Shown in pieces: positions 42,451-51,387 of a stretch of 64,000 bases of DNA. Each line of letters begins with the position of its first letter. The stretch's first letter is position 1. This DNA comes from Alkalihalophilus pseudofirmus OF4 (GTDB lineage: Bacteria > Bacillota > Bacilli > Bacillales > Bacillaceae_D), in assembly GCF_000005825.2 (NCBI RefSeq), contig NC_013791.2:1488001-1552000 (forward strand), in the 5' to 3' direction. Position numbers and translations under genes: made by a program. The notes beneath the pieces are model-generated. The model searched no databases and was not told where the DNA came from. It saw only the letters and a program-made list of their open reading frames with translations.

Positions 42451-43743
42451 GTGAAAACAACAATCGCCAAGGTTGGAAATTATGTCGAGCAAGAAGTAAC
42501 AATCGGTGCTTGGCTGGCTAATAAACGTTCAAGCGGTAAGATTGCTTTTTTACAACTGCGTGATGGAACTGGTTTTATTCAAGGTGTTGTCGTCAAAGCG
42601 GAAGTAGGAGAAGAAGCATTTCAAGCTGCTAAGAACTTAACGCAGGAAAGCTCATTATATGTAACGGGAACGGTACGCGCTGATGATCGTGCTCCGTCTG
42701 GTTATGAATTAACAGTCACGAAAGTAGAAGTGATTCACGAAGCTACTGATTACCCAATTACGCCAAAAGAGCATGGCACAGAATTTTTAATGGACCACCG
42801 CCATCTATGGCTTCGTTCAAAGCGCCAGCATGCAGTAATGAAGGTGCGTAATGAAATTATTCGTGCTACATATGAATTCTTCAATCAAAATGATTTTGCA
42901 AAAGTCGATCCGCCGATTTTAACAGGAAGCGCTCCTGAGGGTACAACGGAATTGTTTGCAACGAAATATTTTGATGAAGATGCTTATTTATCTCAAAGCG
43001 GTCAATTATATATGGAAGCTGCCGCTATGGCACTTGGACGTGTCTTTTCATTTGGCCCGACATTCCGAGCTGAAAAATCAAAAACACGTCGTCATCTGAT
43101 TGAATTTTGGATGATTGAGCCTGAGATGGCATTTGTTGAATTTGATGAAAGTCTTGAAATTCAAGAACAATATGTTTCATACTTAGCTAAGTCAGTACTG
43201 GAAAACTGCCAGCTTGAGCTTAAGACATTAGGACGAGATACAGAAAAACTTGAAAAAGTACAAGCTCCTTTCCCACGTATCTCTTATGATGATGCGATTA
43301 CGTTCTTACATGAAAAAGGATTTGATGATATTAAATGGGGAGATGACTTTGGCGCACCGCATGAAACGGCCATTGCAGAACATTATGATAAGCCAGTGTT
43401 CATCACGCATTACCCGACATCGTTGAAACCTTTCTACATGCAGCCAGATGCGAATCGCGAGGATGTCGTTTTGTGTGCAGACTTGATCGCTCCTGAAGGA
43501 TACGGTGAAATTATCGGAGGATCAGAGCGTATTCACTCATATGAATTACTAGAACAGCGTATTAACGAGCACAACTTGTCACTTGATACGTATCAATGGT
43601 ATTTAGATTTACGTAAATACGGTTCCGTTCCACATTCAGGATTTGGTCTTGGATTAGAGCGTACGGTAGCGTGGCTCTCTGGAGTAGAACACGTTCGTGA
43701 GTCGATTCCATTCCCGCGTTTGTTAAATCGTTTGTATCCTTAA
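42451..43743 (+). CDS. asnS: Asparaginyl-tRNA synthetase
   Basis: Class IIb synthetase charging tRNA-Asn. The start is GTG at 42451 after GGAGGGAATAAT, giving 430 residues, the same length as B. subtilis AsnS. An N-terminal OB-fold anticodon-binding domain (residues 1-110, [21 protein letters not shown]) is followed by the catalytic core with motif 2 [21 protein letters not shown] near residue 208 and motif 3 [15 protein letters not shown] near 400. It has its own promoter and terminator. Confidence 0.97.
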   Translation: MKTTIAKVGNYVEQEVTIGAWLANKRSSGKIAFLQLRDGTGFIQGVVVKAEVGEEAFQAAKNLTQESSLYVTGTVRADDRAPSGYELTVTKVEVIHEATDYPITPKEHGTEFLMDHRHLWLRSKRQHAVMKVRNEIIRATYEFFNQNDFAKVDPPILTGSAPEGTTELFATKYFDEDAYLSQSGQLYMEAAAMALGRVFSFGPTFRAEKSKTRRHLIEFWMIEPEMAFVEFDESLEIQEQYVSYLAKSVLENCQLELKTLGRDTEKLEKVQAPFPRISYDDAITFLHEKGFDDIKWGDDFGAPHETAIAEHYDKPVFITHYPTSLKPFYMQPDANREDVVLCADLIAPEGYGEIIGGSERIHSYELLEQRINEHNLSLDTYQWYLDLRKYGSVPHSGFGLGLERTVAWLSGVEHVRESIPFPRLLNRLYP

Positions 43744-43750
43744 TGGGCAA

Positions 43751-43802
43751 AACCAAAAAAAGTCTCTTTAGGTGGTTACCTAAATAGAGGCTTTTTTTGG
43801 TT
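43751..43802. terminator. Long bidirectional terminator after asnS
   Basis: AACCAAAAAAAGTCTCTTTAGG is mirrored by CCTAAATAGAGGC and T7GGTT; the stem is more than 20 bp with one mismatch. Confidence 0.92.
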
Positions 43803-43886
43803 TTATGCGCTTAACTATTTTCCATGGCGAGTTCTTAGCACTCTAGAAGATCAGGAATGATTAGGCAACGACGGAGCAGGTAATGC

Positions 43887-43896
43887 GTGTTATAAT
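43887..43896 (+). promoter_or_regulatory. Possible extended -10 promoter of dnaD
   Basis: TGTTATAAT (TATAAT at 43891-43896 with an upstream TG) sits 20 bp before the dnaD start. No good -35 is visible. Confidence 0.4.
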
Positions 43897-43915
43897 AATG
43901 GGCAGAGGTGTTTTT

Positions 43916-44617
43916 ATGAATCAGAATTTTTTACTGCAATGGATGAAGCAAAAGCAGGTCATTATTCCTGCCTTGCTTATTGAGCATTATTCAAAGCTTG
44001 GTCTAAATGAGCAAGAATTTGCTGGAATTATTCACGTACAAGCTTTTATTGAACAAGGAGAACCTTTTCCAACTCCCGATCGACTAAGCGAGCGTATGAG
44101 TCTGACAACGGCTGAATGCGCCAAGCTGATGGGCGGACTTGTTAAGAAAGGGTTTTTATCATTAGATAAGCATTGGGATAACGAAGGGATCTTATTTGAA
44201 TTTTATTCATTAGAGCCTTTATACGAAAAGTTATGCACATTCCTTCAATCAAAAGAAATTGAGGGTCAAGAAAAAAGAGAAGAAGAAACAGCAGGTAACC
44301 TATATCAAGTTTTTGAAAAAGAATTCTGCCGGCCATTATCACCTATTGAAGCGGAAACGTTATCGATGTGGATTGATCAAGACCAGCATTCCTCAGAACT
44401 AATAATCGGGGCCCTCAGAGAAGCAGTCATATCAGGGAAGCTGAATTTTAGGTATATTGATCGGATTTTATTTGAATGGAAACGAAATGGAGTCAAAACG
44501 GTGGCTCAAGCAAGAGCTCACGGAGAAAAGTTCAGAGCGCACCAAAAACCGAAGAAAACCGAAAAAGAACGTGTAAGAGCAGACGCGTACCCAAGCTTTA
44601 ATTGGCTAGAAAAATAG
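43916..44617 (+). CDS. dnaD: DNA replication initiation protein DnaD
   Basis: Helps remodel DNA and load helicase at oriC and at stalled forks with DnaB and DnaI. The ATG at 43916 after AGAGGTG gives 233 residues (B. subtilis 232). The longer open frame has no site. N-terminal winged-helix oligomerisation domain (DDBH1, residues 10-110, including LSERMSLTTAECAKLMGGLVKKGFL) and C-terminal DDBH2 domain (residues 133-200, FCRPLSPIEAETL and ALREAVISGKLNFRYIDRILFEW), then a basic tail. nth and ypoC follow within one apparent operon. Confidence 0.95.
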   Translation: MNQNFLLQWMKQKQVIIPALLIEHYSKLGLNEQEFAGIIHVQAFIEQGEPFPTPDRLSERMSLTTAECAKLMGGLVKKGFLSLDKHWDNEGILFEFYSLEPLYEKLCTFLQSKEIEGQEKREEETAGNLYQVFEKEFCRPLSPIEAETLSMWIDQDQHSSELIIGALREAVISGKLNFRYIDRILFEWKRNGVKTVAQARAHGEKFRAHQKPKKTEKERVRADAYPSFNWLEK

Positions 44618-44649
44618 ATCTAAATAACAAATAAGGTAGGAATAGAATC

Positions 44650-45306
44650 GTGTTATCAAAAAAGCAAACAATAGAAGTGTTAGATATTATTGCAGAAATG
44701 TATCCAGATGCAGAATGTGAATTAACCCATTCTAATCCGTTTGAATTGTTAATTGCGGTTGTACTATCAGCTCAATGTACAGATGCTCTTGTTAATAAAG
44801 TGACACCAGGTTTATTTGCTAAATACAAGCAGCCTGAAGATTATATTGCTGCTCCTCTTGAAGAGCTTGAAGAAGATATTCGCAGAATCGGTTTATTTAG
44901 AAGTAAAGCAAAAAATATAAAAAAATTATCACAATCACTAGTTGAACAATATAATGGAGAAGTACCTAAAGATAGAGATGAACTAGTGAAGCTGGCAGGC
45001 GTGGGCCGTAAAACTGCGAATGTCGTTACATCTGTCGCATTTGGAGTTCCTGCTATTGCAGTAGATACTCATGTAGAAAGAGTATCAAAACGGCTAGGAA
45101 TATGCAGATGGAAAGATAATGTCAATGTAGTAGAACAGACGTTAATGAAGAAAATCCCAATCGAATTATGGTCTGATTCACATCACAGACTTATTTTCTT
45201 TGGTCGTTATCATTGTAAGGCTCAATCACCTAAATGTGAAACCTGTCCGTTACTAGACAGGTGCCGAGAAGGGAAAAAGAGAATGAAAGCAAAAGGACTG
45301 CTCTAA
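44650..45306 (+). CDS. nth: Endonuclease III
   Basis: Bifunctional DNA glycosylase/AP lyase for oxidised pyrimidines. The 218 residues include the helix-hairpin-helix with the catalytic lysine (LAGVGRKTANVV, near residue 118), the catalytic aspartate in VDTHVERVSKRLG (near 138) and a C-terminal four-cysteine 4Fe-4S motif (HCKAQSPKCETCPLLDRC, near 190). The GTG at 44650 follows AAGGTAGGAATAGAATC. It ends 1 base into ypoC (TAATG). The dnaD-nth-ypoC order is that of B. subtilis. Confidence 0.97.
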   Translation: MLSKKQTIEVLDIIAEMYPDAECELTHSNPFELLIAVVLSAQCTDALVNKVTPGLFAKYKQPEDYIAAPLEELEEDIRRIGLFRSKAKNIKKLSQSLVEQYNGEVPKDRDELVKLAGVGRKTANVVTSVAFGVPAIAVDTHVERVSKRLGICRWKDNVNVVEQTLMKKIPIELWSDSHHRLIFFGRYHCKAQSPKCETCPLLDRCREGKKRMKAKGLL

Positions 45307-45806
45307 TGAAGTACTCACTTCCTTCCAATTTTAGGTGCGAGCCGTTTTATAATCGTTCTCAAAGTATAGTCATCTGTTCGGATGATAAACCATTTGAGCG
45401 AAGGCTCTTATCGAGTTATTTTTACTATGACATTACAGAAGAAGAGAGACCGTGGGAAAATCCCGCTTCCTTTTTACCCCAGATGTTTGTATTATGGAGA
45501 GAAAGAGAAGCAGAGTTACGATCTTTCTTTCAAAAGAGAGACGGAAAAAACGGCAGAATGCTAATGATCGCGATGACTGCAGTGTTTATAGATGCCTTAT
45601 TTTGGCTCAACAAAAAGAAGGTTGGTCAGCTTCAGGATATTGAAGCTGCAGCAGCTCGGTTAAAGCATAAACCCGTTAATATTGAAGAAAGACTTCGCTT
45701 TATTTTAATCAAACCAGAAAGTTATCACAGCTTTACTCAACTGCGAGCATTAATGAATGAGCTTGAAAAACTAACTGCACGAAGTAAAGCCATGGGGGAA
45801 TTGTAA
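45306..45806 (+). CDS. ypoC: Conserved protein YpoC
   Basis: 166 residues from the ATG at 45306, which overlaps the nth stop codon. It is cytosolic, helical and basic, with ITEEERPWENPASFLPQMFVLWRER near residue 40 and FIDALFWLNKKKVGQL near 98. It matches the family found after nth in Bacillus by length and position; function unknown. In B. subtilis ponA follows on the other strand; here dynA and an IS element lie between. Confidence 0.85.
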   Translation: MKYSLPSNFRCEPFYNRSQSIVICSDDKPFERRLLSSYFYYDITEEERPWENPASFLPQMFVLWREREAELRSFFQKRDGKNGRMLMIAMTAVFIDALFWLNKKKVGQLQDIEAAAARLKHKPVNIEERLRFILIKPESYHSFTQLRALMNELEKLTARSKAMGEL

Positions 45807-45867
45807 CTCCGTGGCCATGTGTGCAACAAACCTTCAGAATACATAAAAAAGTAAGGGATTACATGGA

Positions 45868-48800
45868 GTGGGGGAGAAATGGATGAGAGTAGATGTCAGC
45901 CAACGCGTATTAACGGAGCCTGAAATTCAACGACAAGCAATGATCAAAGATAAAGAGGTTGATGAACGATTTGAGGTGGCATTTTGCGGGCATTTTTCTG
46001 CCGGAAAATCAACAATTTTAAATCAATTATTAGGTGCTGAAGTGCTGCCTACAAGTCCAATCCCAACCAGTGCTAATATTATCGGCATTAAAAATGGGGA
46101 GCTTGGACTTTTAGTTGAACGGATGGATGATACCGAAAAAGAGTGGACGGGCGAAATTCCATGGGAAAGTGTCAGAGAATGGGGGATGAATGGATCTGAT
46201 ATCCGCCATATGACTATTTTCGCACCGCTTCCTTTTATGCACCCTCAAAGCGTCGTTTATGATACGCCGGGGGTGGATTCTACAGATCCAACCCATCAAG
46301 CCGTTACCATGGAAGCCCTGTACACAACAGACTTGATCGTCTATGTGATGGATTATAATCATATTCAATCTGAAACCAACTTATATTTTTTAAAGCAGTT
46401 AACAGATGAAAACAAACCGCTTTACATTGTGATCAATCAAGTGGATAAACATGATGAGTCAGAGTTGTCTTTCGATTCTTTTAAGCAGTCGGTGTTAGAC
46501 GGATTTAAAGAATGGGGCATCGAGCCTCTCGATTTATATTTTACGAGCATGAAAGTACATGATCATCCATTAAATCAATTCACTGAATTTAAACAAAAAA
46601 TTAAAGCGATCTTGCACTACAGTCATGAGTTAATTCCAGCTTCAAAAAAGCGATTAAACGAAAGCTTTTATTTGAGTGTAGCTTCTAGAATAGAAGATGA
46701 GAAGCAAGAAAAAATGGAAGAGGTTATTGAGGAGCTTTCTGAAAATGGCTTTGATAAAGAAGATTTAGGGCGGAAGCAATCTATTCAAGAAGAATTAAAA
46801 GAAAATGTTCAGGCCGAAAAAATGATCCGTGAAACGTTTGAAGACGAGTGGGCAAAACTGACAAAAGATGTCACCTTGTTTCCTTACGAAACAACTGAGC
46901 TAAGCCGTGAATGGATTGAGTCGATGCAGCCTCAATTTAAAGTTGGCTTGTTTTTCGCTAAGAAGAAAACAGAAGAAGAAAGAGAGCTTCGTTTAAAGAA
47001 ATTAATCGAAAGCACGCAAGATAAGGTAAAAGGTCAGCTCGAGTTTCATGTGCACCGTCTTTTCGAAAAGTATGACCGTACTCATTTATCAAATAAAGAA
47101 GCGTTTGAAGATGCAATTCGTCAGGTGCATGTAAACGTGGAACCAGAGCACTTTGAAAAAGCACTTAAAACGGGTCCTCATGACCGTGAGTATGTGTTTA
47201 CGTTTACCAAAGATCGTACCGCTTATTTTGTAAAGGAGTTAAAAAGACTTGCTGAAGCAGTGATTGAAACCTATATTTCGGGGCTAAGAAGTCATTGGGA
47301 AGGTGAAAGGCTGCAATTAGAAGCAGAATTAACTCGCTTTAAAGAAATTGAAACATTTACAACCCAACTAGACGATATTGAAGCAGAATTTAACATGGAA
47401 AAAGAAGAGTACTTTGAGCTTGCAGCCTCATACTCCGATCAAGGTCACTATGAAAGTCAGCTTGAGGCAATGAGTGAACGTGAGGTTCCGCAAGATGTAG
47501 ACCAATCAGTCTTTCACCATGTTTCCTTACCTGAAGAAAGTGTCATTGAAACAAACTGGGATGAGGATGCTAGTGAGAAAAGAGCTCGTTTTGATGAGGA
47601 AGAAGCGAACAGCTGGCTAACAAAGCTTACTACGATTACACAATCGCATGAAGCACCTGAAATAGTGGATCGTGAAAAGCGAAAGCTCTTAGATCGAGTG
47701 AAAAGATATCACAACCGTTCCTTCATCATCTCATTATTTGGAGCATTTAGTGCGGGTAAATCAAGCTTTGCTAATGCTTTATTAGGCGATGCCATATTAC
47801 CGGTTTCCCCGCATCCTACGACAGCTACTGTTACCACCGTTAAGCAGTCAAACAGTGAACATAAAAACTTGAGTGCAAGCGTCGAGATAAAAACGCCCGA
47901 GCAGCTGAATCAAGAGATTAAATCGGTAGCGAAGCAGTTAGATGAATCACTGACTCTTGACAGCTTAGTAAAATGGCGTCCTAAAGATACACAACAAACA
48001 ACAAGCTGGCAAAGAACATATGTCTCTTATTTATTAACATTAAAAGAAAGCTTAAAAAAGACTGAGTGGACGCTAGGAGAGACGTTATCTGTTTCCCATG
48101 AACAGCTCACGCAATACGTGGCAGATGAAAAGTATGCCTGTTTGATTCACCATGTGACAATATACTATGACTGCCCGTTGACAAAAGAGGGGATCGTTTT
48201 AGTCGATACGCCTGGAGTAAACTCCATTCACGGTCGTCATACAAATGTAGCTTTTACTCAATTAAGAGAGTCTGATGCGATTTTTTATGTTACGTATTAT
48301 AATCATGCGTTCTCGAAGTCAGATCAGCATTTCCTTACACAAATGGCTAAAGTCAATGATCGCTTCAGTACGGATAAATTGTATTTTATTTTAAATGCAG
48401 CAGACCTTGCGAGCAGTCCGGCAGAGTTAAACGGAGTTAGAAAGCACATTCATGATCAGCTTGTAAATATTGGTATTGATCAACCTCGACTATATCCTTT
48501 ATCAAGTAAGAAAGGGTTAGAGGCGAAACGCAGCACCTCTTCTCATGATGAAATGTTTGAACGGTTTGAGAATGCATTTTATACAGAGACGATTCAAGAA
48601 TTAAAGCAGTTAAGCTACTCATTAATTCAAGAAGAAACAAGAACTTATACAGAGCAGTTAAATGAAACGCTGAATTATATGAATGCGAGCAAGGAAGAGC
48701 GTCTAGCTAAACAAGAAAAGAAAAAAGCGCAAGTCACTAAGTGGAAGAAACATGTGGAGGACGTTGAACCGATCTCAGCAAAAAGAAGAACGACCCAAGA

Positions 48801-49449
48801 AATTAACGAGCTATTCCTATATCTGCGTGAACGCGTTCAATATGTATTAAATGATCAGTACACAGATGCAGTTAATGTAGTCACTGTTACTGGCAAATCC
48901 AAAAAAGCTCAACATCAAAGCCTTGCTGCTGCTATCAAAGAGTGGAGAAACTCAGGTGAATACTTCTTAGTACAAGAATTAGGAGCAACGATATTGCGAG
49001 TAGAAACCTCTATGAAGCAGGCTCTAATTACGTGGATGAGAGAGACTGAGGAGTCCATTAGAAATGAATTTACGCATTTTATGTTAGATGCTGAAGAGTT
49101 GAACGTACAATTTGATCATCAAAGAGAACATCATATTTTCACTATAAATCCTAATGACTATCTTTCATTTTTATCTTCGTTAAAGAGCTTTTTTGAAGAA
49201 GGGGGAAGTCGTAAGCTAAAAGACCAGCTCGTATCTGACGGTACAGAAATGGCTAAAGCGTATTTGAGTCAGCTAGAAAAAGAAGTAGACAGTGAAGCAG
49301 TAGATCTTTTTGATACTCTTGAAGAAGAGATGAAAAAACAAATTTTAGACAGTCTTGACCGTGAGTATGAACGGTTAACTGTTGATATGTCAGAGCAAGA
49401 AAAGCAAGTGATTGAGACAGAGTGGAAAGAGCTGGAGGCTATCGTTTGA
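45868..49449 (+). CDS. dynA: Bacterial dynamin-like protein with two GTPase units
   Basis: Membrane-remodelling GTPase that in B. subtilis (DynA) acts in one polypeptide with two dynamin units, tethering and fusing membranes and protecting against phage and pore damage. The 1193 residues equal the B. subtilis protein. Unit 1: P-loop GHFSAGKST (residues 41-49), DTPGVDST (near 132), NQVDKHD (near 191). Unit 2: P-loop GAFSAGKSS (625-633), DTPGVNSI (near 780), NAADLASS (near 846). Long coiled-coil stalks lie between. The start may be GTG 45868 or ATG 45883; GGAG and GGGGGAG precede them. The gene is placed away from the ypb/recQ area of B. subtilis, next to ypoC. Confidence 0.93.
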   Translation: MGEKWMRVDVSQRVLTEPEIQRQAMIKDKEVDERFEVAFCGHFSAGKSTILNQLLGAEVLPTSPIPTSANIIGIKNGELGLLVERMDDTEKEWTGEIPWESVREWGMNGSDIRHMTIFAPLPFMHPQSVVYDTPGVDSTDPTHQAVTMEALYTTDLIVYVMDYNHIQSETNLYFLKQLTDENKPLYIVINQVDKHDESELSFDSFKQSVLDGFKEWGIEPLDLYFTSMKVHDHPLNQFTEFKQKIKAILHYSHELIPASKKRLNESFYLSVASRIEDEKQEKMEEVIEELSENGFDKEDLGRKQSIQEELKENVQAEKMIRETFEDEWAKLTKDVTLFPYETTELSREWIESMQPQFKVGLFFAKKKTEEERELRLKKLIESTQDKVKGQLEFHVHRLFEKYDRTHLSNKEAFEDAIRQVHVNVEPEHFEKALKTGPHDREYVFTFTKDRTAYFVKELKRLAEAVIETYISGLRSHWEGERLQLEAELTRFKEIETFTTQLDDIEAEFNMEKEEYFELAASYSDQGHYESQLEAMSEREVPQDVDQSVFHHVSLPEESVIETNWDEDASEKRARFDEEEANSWLTKLTTITQSHEAPEIVDREKRKLLDRVKRYHNRSFIISLFGAFSAGKSSFANALLGDAILPVSPHPTTATVTTVKQSNSEHKNLSASVEIKTPEQLNQEIKSVAKQLDESLTLDSLVKWRPKDTQQTTSWQRTYVSYLLTLKESLKKTEWTLGETLSVSHEQLTQYVADEKYACLIHHVTIYYDCPLTKEGIVLVDTPGVNSIHGRHTNVAFTQLRESDAIFYVTYYNHAFSKSDQHFLTQMAKVNDRFSTDKLYFILNAADLASSPAELNGVRKHIHDQLVNIGIDQPRLYPLSSKKGLEAKRSTSSHDEMFERFENAFYTETIQELKQLSYSLIQEETRTYTEQLNETLNYMNASKEERLAKQEKKKAQVTKWKKHVEDVEPISAKRRTTQEINELFLYLRERVQYVLNDQYTDAVNVVTVTGKSKKAQHQSLAAAIKEWRNSGEYFLVQELGATILRVETSMKQALITWMRETEESIRNEFTHFMLDAEELNVQFDHQREHHIFTINPNDYLSFLSSLKSFFEEGGSRKLKDQLVSDGTEMAKAYLSQLEKEVDSEAVDLFDTLEEEMKKQILDSLDREYERLTVDMSEQEKQVIETEWKELEAIV

Positions 49450-49533
49450 TTGTGAATAGCTATTCGTTACCATTATCTCAAGAGAGTAATCTTGTAAAGG
49501 TACGTTAAATCGATCGGCATAAGTAGGATGTTT

Positions 49534-49632
49534 GCCGCTCCTGAAATATACTTCGCTTTCCGCAGGAAGCTGCTGAGCCTCCTCGTGCTCTTGCACTGTA
49601 GGGTCTCAGCCCTGCTTTACATCCTGCAGGAG
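49534..49632. repeat. Intergenic palindromic repeat copy 2, left part (interrupted by the IS)
   Basis: GCCGCTCCTGAAATATAC, CTTTCCG, GAGCCTCCTCG and ATCCTGCAGGAG follow the order of copy 1 (18737-18858). The right part, GGAGTCTACGTATATTTCATCCGCTAG-like, resumes at 51388. The IS is inserted exactly at GGAG. Confidence 0.85.
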
Positions 49633-49659
49633 CATTCCTGTCAGATGAGTTTTAACCTA

Positions 49660-49688
49660 TTGAAAAGAAAAGGATCCTCCGATATGAT
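49660..49688 (+). promoter_or_regulatory. Transposase promoter
   Basis: TTGAAA (49660-49665), a 17-bp spacer and TATGAT (49683-49688), inside the left end of the IS. Start near 49695. Confidence 0.7.
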
Positions 49689-49727
49689 GCTTGTGTCTCA
49701 AAACAAACATTAAAAAAGGAGGATCCT
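49671..49727 (+). promoter_or_regulatory. Inverted repeat masking the transposase ribosome binding site in read-through RNA
   Basis: AGGATCCTCC (49671-49680) and GGAGGATCCT (49718-49727) are exact 10-bp inverted repeats; the right arm contains the transposase site GGAGG. The left arm lies upstream of the transposase transcription start, so only transcripts entering from outside would form the hairpin. Confidence 0.7.
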
Positions 49728-49730
49728 CAC

Positions 49731-51011
49731 ATGAAGGATAATCGAACGAAACGAATTAATCAAGTTCAAGAAAGCACTCTTGTCATTGGAATTGATATCG
49801 CAAAGGAGAACCACTATGCCTGCGCGATTGATAGCCGCGGTCGAGAATTAGCTAAAGTGTGGAGGATTCATCAATCTAGAGAAGGCTTTATCCAGTTTGA
49901 AGAGTACATTCACATGTTAATGAACCAACATCAAAAGACAGATGTTCTGATTGGTTTTGAGGCAACCGGTCATTACTGGATGAACCTAGCTCATTTCTTA
50001 AAGGCAATTGACTTTCCATTCGTCTTAGTGAACCCACTACACGTGAAAAATTCGAAGGAAATGGATGATAACCTTCAAACAAAGAATGATGCCAAAGATG
50101 CCCGAGTCATTGCGAAATTACTTCCAAACGGCTACTTTAGTGTACCAAGAGACATGACCCCGGTAGATCATTCTTTGCGTCAAGGATCAGCCATTCGAGA
50201 ACGTCTACGAAAAGACATTGGGGCAGTAAAAAATAGAATACAGCGTTGGATTGCCCTTTATTTTCCGGAATTTCGACAAGCCTTTAAGAATTTTGGAAAA
50301 CAAGAACTGACGGTTCTAAAGCTTACTCCCCTTCCAGAAGATATCAAAGAAGCCTCTGCAGAGGAGTTAGTCATCAAACAGAAAGAGGCTGGAGCTAAGT
50401 ACGCGGGTAAACCTAAAATGGCGAAGCTCATTAATTTGGCCCGTCATTCGATTGGACTAACAGAAGGAGCGCAAATGGCGCGGTTAGAAATCCAAAGCTT
50501 GGTTCATCAATTAGAGCTATTAGATGCTCAACTCGAAGAAGTCACGACTCAAATGGTTGAACAGGCAAGATACTTACCGGAGTTTGAATACCTTGTTTCT
50601 GTTAAAGGAATTAGTGAAAACACGGTCAGTGAGCTGTTAGCTGAGACGGGTTCTCTTCAGAACTACGAACACCCACGCCAAATTATTAAACTAGCGGGGT
50701 TAACATTAAGAGAGAATAGCTCAGGGAACCATCAAGGAACCAAGAGAATTTCTAAGCGTGGCAGAAGAAGATTAAGGGCACTTCTTTACAAAGCCATCCT
50801 TCCGCTGATTCATAATAATGAGGCGTTCAACAGCGTGTATACCTATTATCACTCGCGCCAGTATAACCCATTGAAGAAGAAAGAAGCGATGGTCGTATTA
50901 TGCAGAAAGCTCATTCAAGTGTTTCATGGACTGAGTAGGAATCAAGCAAGCTTCAATCCTGAAAGGATGTTAGCGGACCTCTCCTATATCACAGAGAGTA
51001 GAGCAGCGTAA
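49731..51011 (+). CDS. IS110-family RNA-guided DEDD transposase (recombinase)
   Basis: 426 residues. N-terminal RuvC-like DEDD domain: VIGIDIAKENHYACA (D near residue 21), IGFEATGHYW (E near 72), and NDAKDARVIAK (two D near 120-123). The C-terminal Tnp domain carries the conserved serine region LTLRENSSGNHQGTKRISKRGRRRLR near residue 330. A coiled coil of about 60 residues separates them. The ATG at 49731 lies 8 bases after GGAGG. IS110 enzymes recombine through core dinucleotides using a bridge RNA; here the RNA lies downstream. Full length with no frameshift, so it may be active. Codon use is slightly unlike the neighbours. Confidence 0.94.
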   Translation: MKDNRTKRINQVQESTLVIGIDIAKENHYACAIDSRGRELAKVWRIHQSREGFIQFEEYIHMLMNQHQKTDVLIGFEATGHYWMNLAHFLKAIDFPFVLVNPLHVKNSKEMDDNLQTKNDAKDARVIAKLLPNGYFSVPRDMTPVDHSLRQGSAIRERLRKDIGAVKNRIQRWIALYFPEFRQAFKNFGKQELTVLKLTPLPEDIKEASAEELVIKQKEAGAKYAGKPKMAKLINLARHSIGLTEGAQMARLEIQSLVHQLELLDAQLEEVTTQMVEQARYLPEFEYLVSVKGISENTVSELLAETGSLQNYEHPRQIIKLAGLTLRENSSGNHQGTKRISKRGRRRLRALLYKAILPLIHNNEAFNSVYTYYHSRQYNPLKKKEAMVVLCRKLIQVFHGLSRNQASFNPERMLADLSYITESRAA

Positions 51012-51039
51012 GTGTTAAGCTTTCTTCGTTTTAACAACA

Positions 51040-51192
51040 TATGCACAGAGACTCGGCAAGCGTAGACTTAAGACCGCCTAGGATAGGTGAGTCCATGCAG
51101 GAGTAGAAGCCGAGCTCTGCGTCAGGAAAGACCCAACGAAGGAATGTAGGCACTTGATGCCAGGAGATATGGGAGGGTACGTCCCCTGAAGC
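51040..51192 (+). ncRNA. Bridge (seeker) RNA of the IS110 element
   Basis: Two stem-loops. Loop 1 is closed by CAGAG-a-CTCGGC (51046-51057) with GCCGAG-CTCTG (51109-51119). Its 5' side holds CGTAGACT (51061-51068), equal to the bottom strand over the right junction; its 3' side holds TGCAGGAG (51096-51103), equal to the top strand over the left junction (49625-49632). Loop 2 is closed by TCAGG (51122-51126) and CCTGA (51185-51189), with an apical hairpin GGCA/TGCC. Its 5' side has AGGAATG (51140-51146), the complement of the first 7 bases of the IS; its 3' side has GGGAG, equal to the right end. This is the target and donor loop layout of IS110 guide RNAs. Transcript limits are not visible. 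Confidence 0.85.
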
Positions 51193-51387
51193 AGCAGAGA
51201 TCACTCGTGCAAATACCATTTGAATTGGTAGTAGTTTACAAACTGCCAACGCCACGCGTAAGCATAACAGCCATATCCTTCTTAATCTTCCGTAATGTGT
51301 ATATGGATATCGGAGTATAGTCTTAAAAAATTTTTTTTAGTAGTGTTAAAAACCAAAGAAACCCCCGTCAGATTAACTTTTCCTGAG

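Noticed and set aside
51031-51255. Minus-strand open frame in the IS 3' region
   Set aside because: Overlaps the structured guide RNA, with no ribosome binding site or family pattern.
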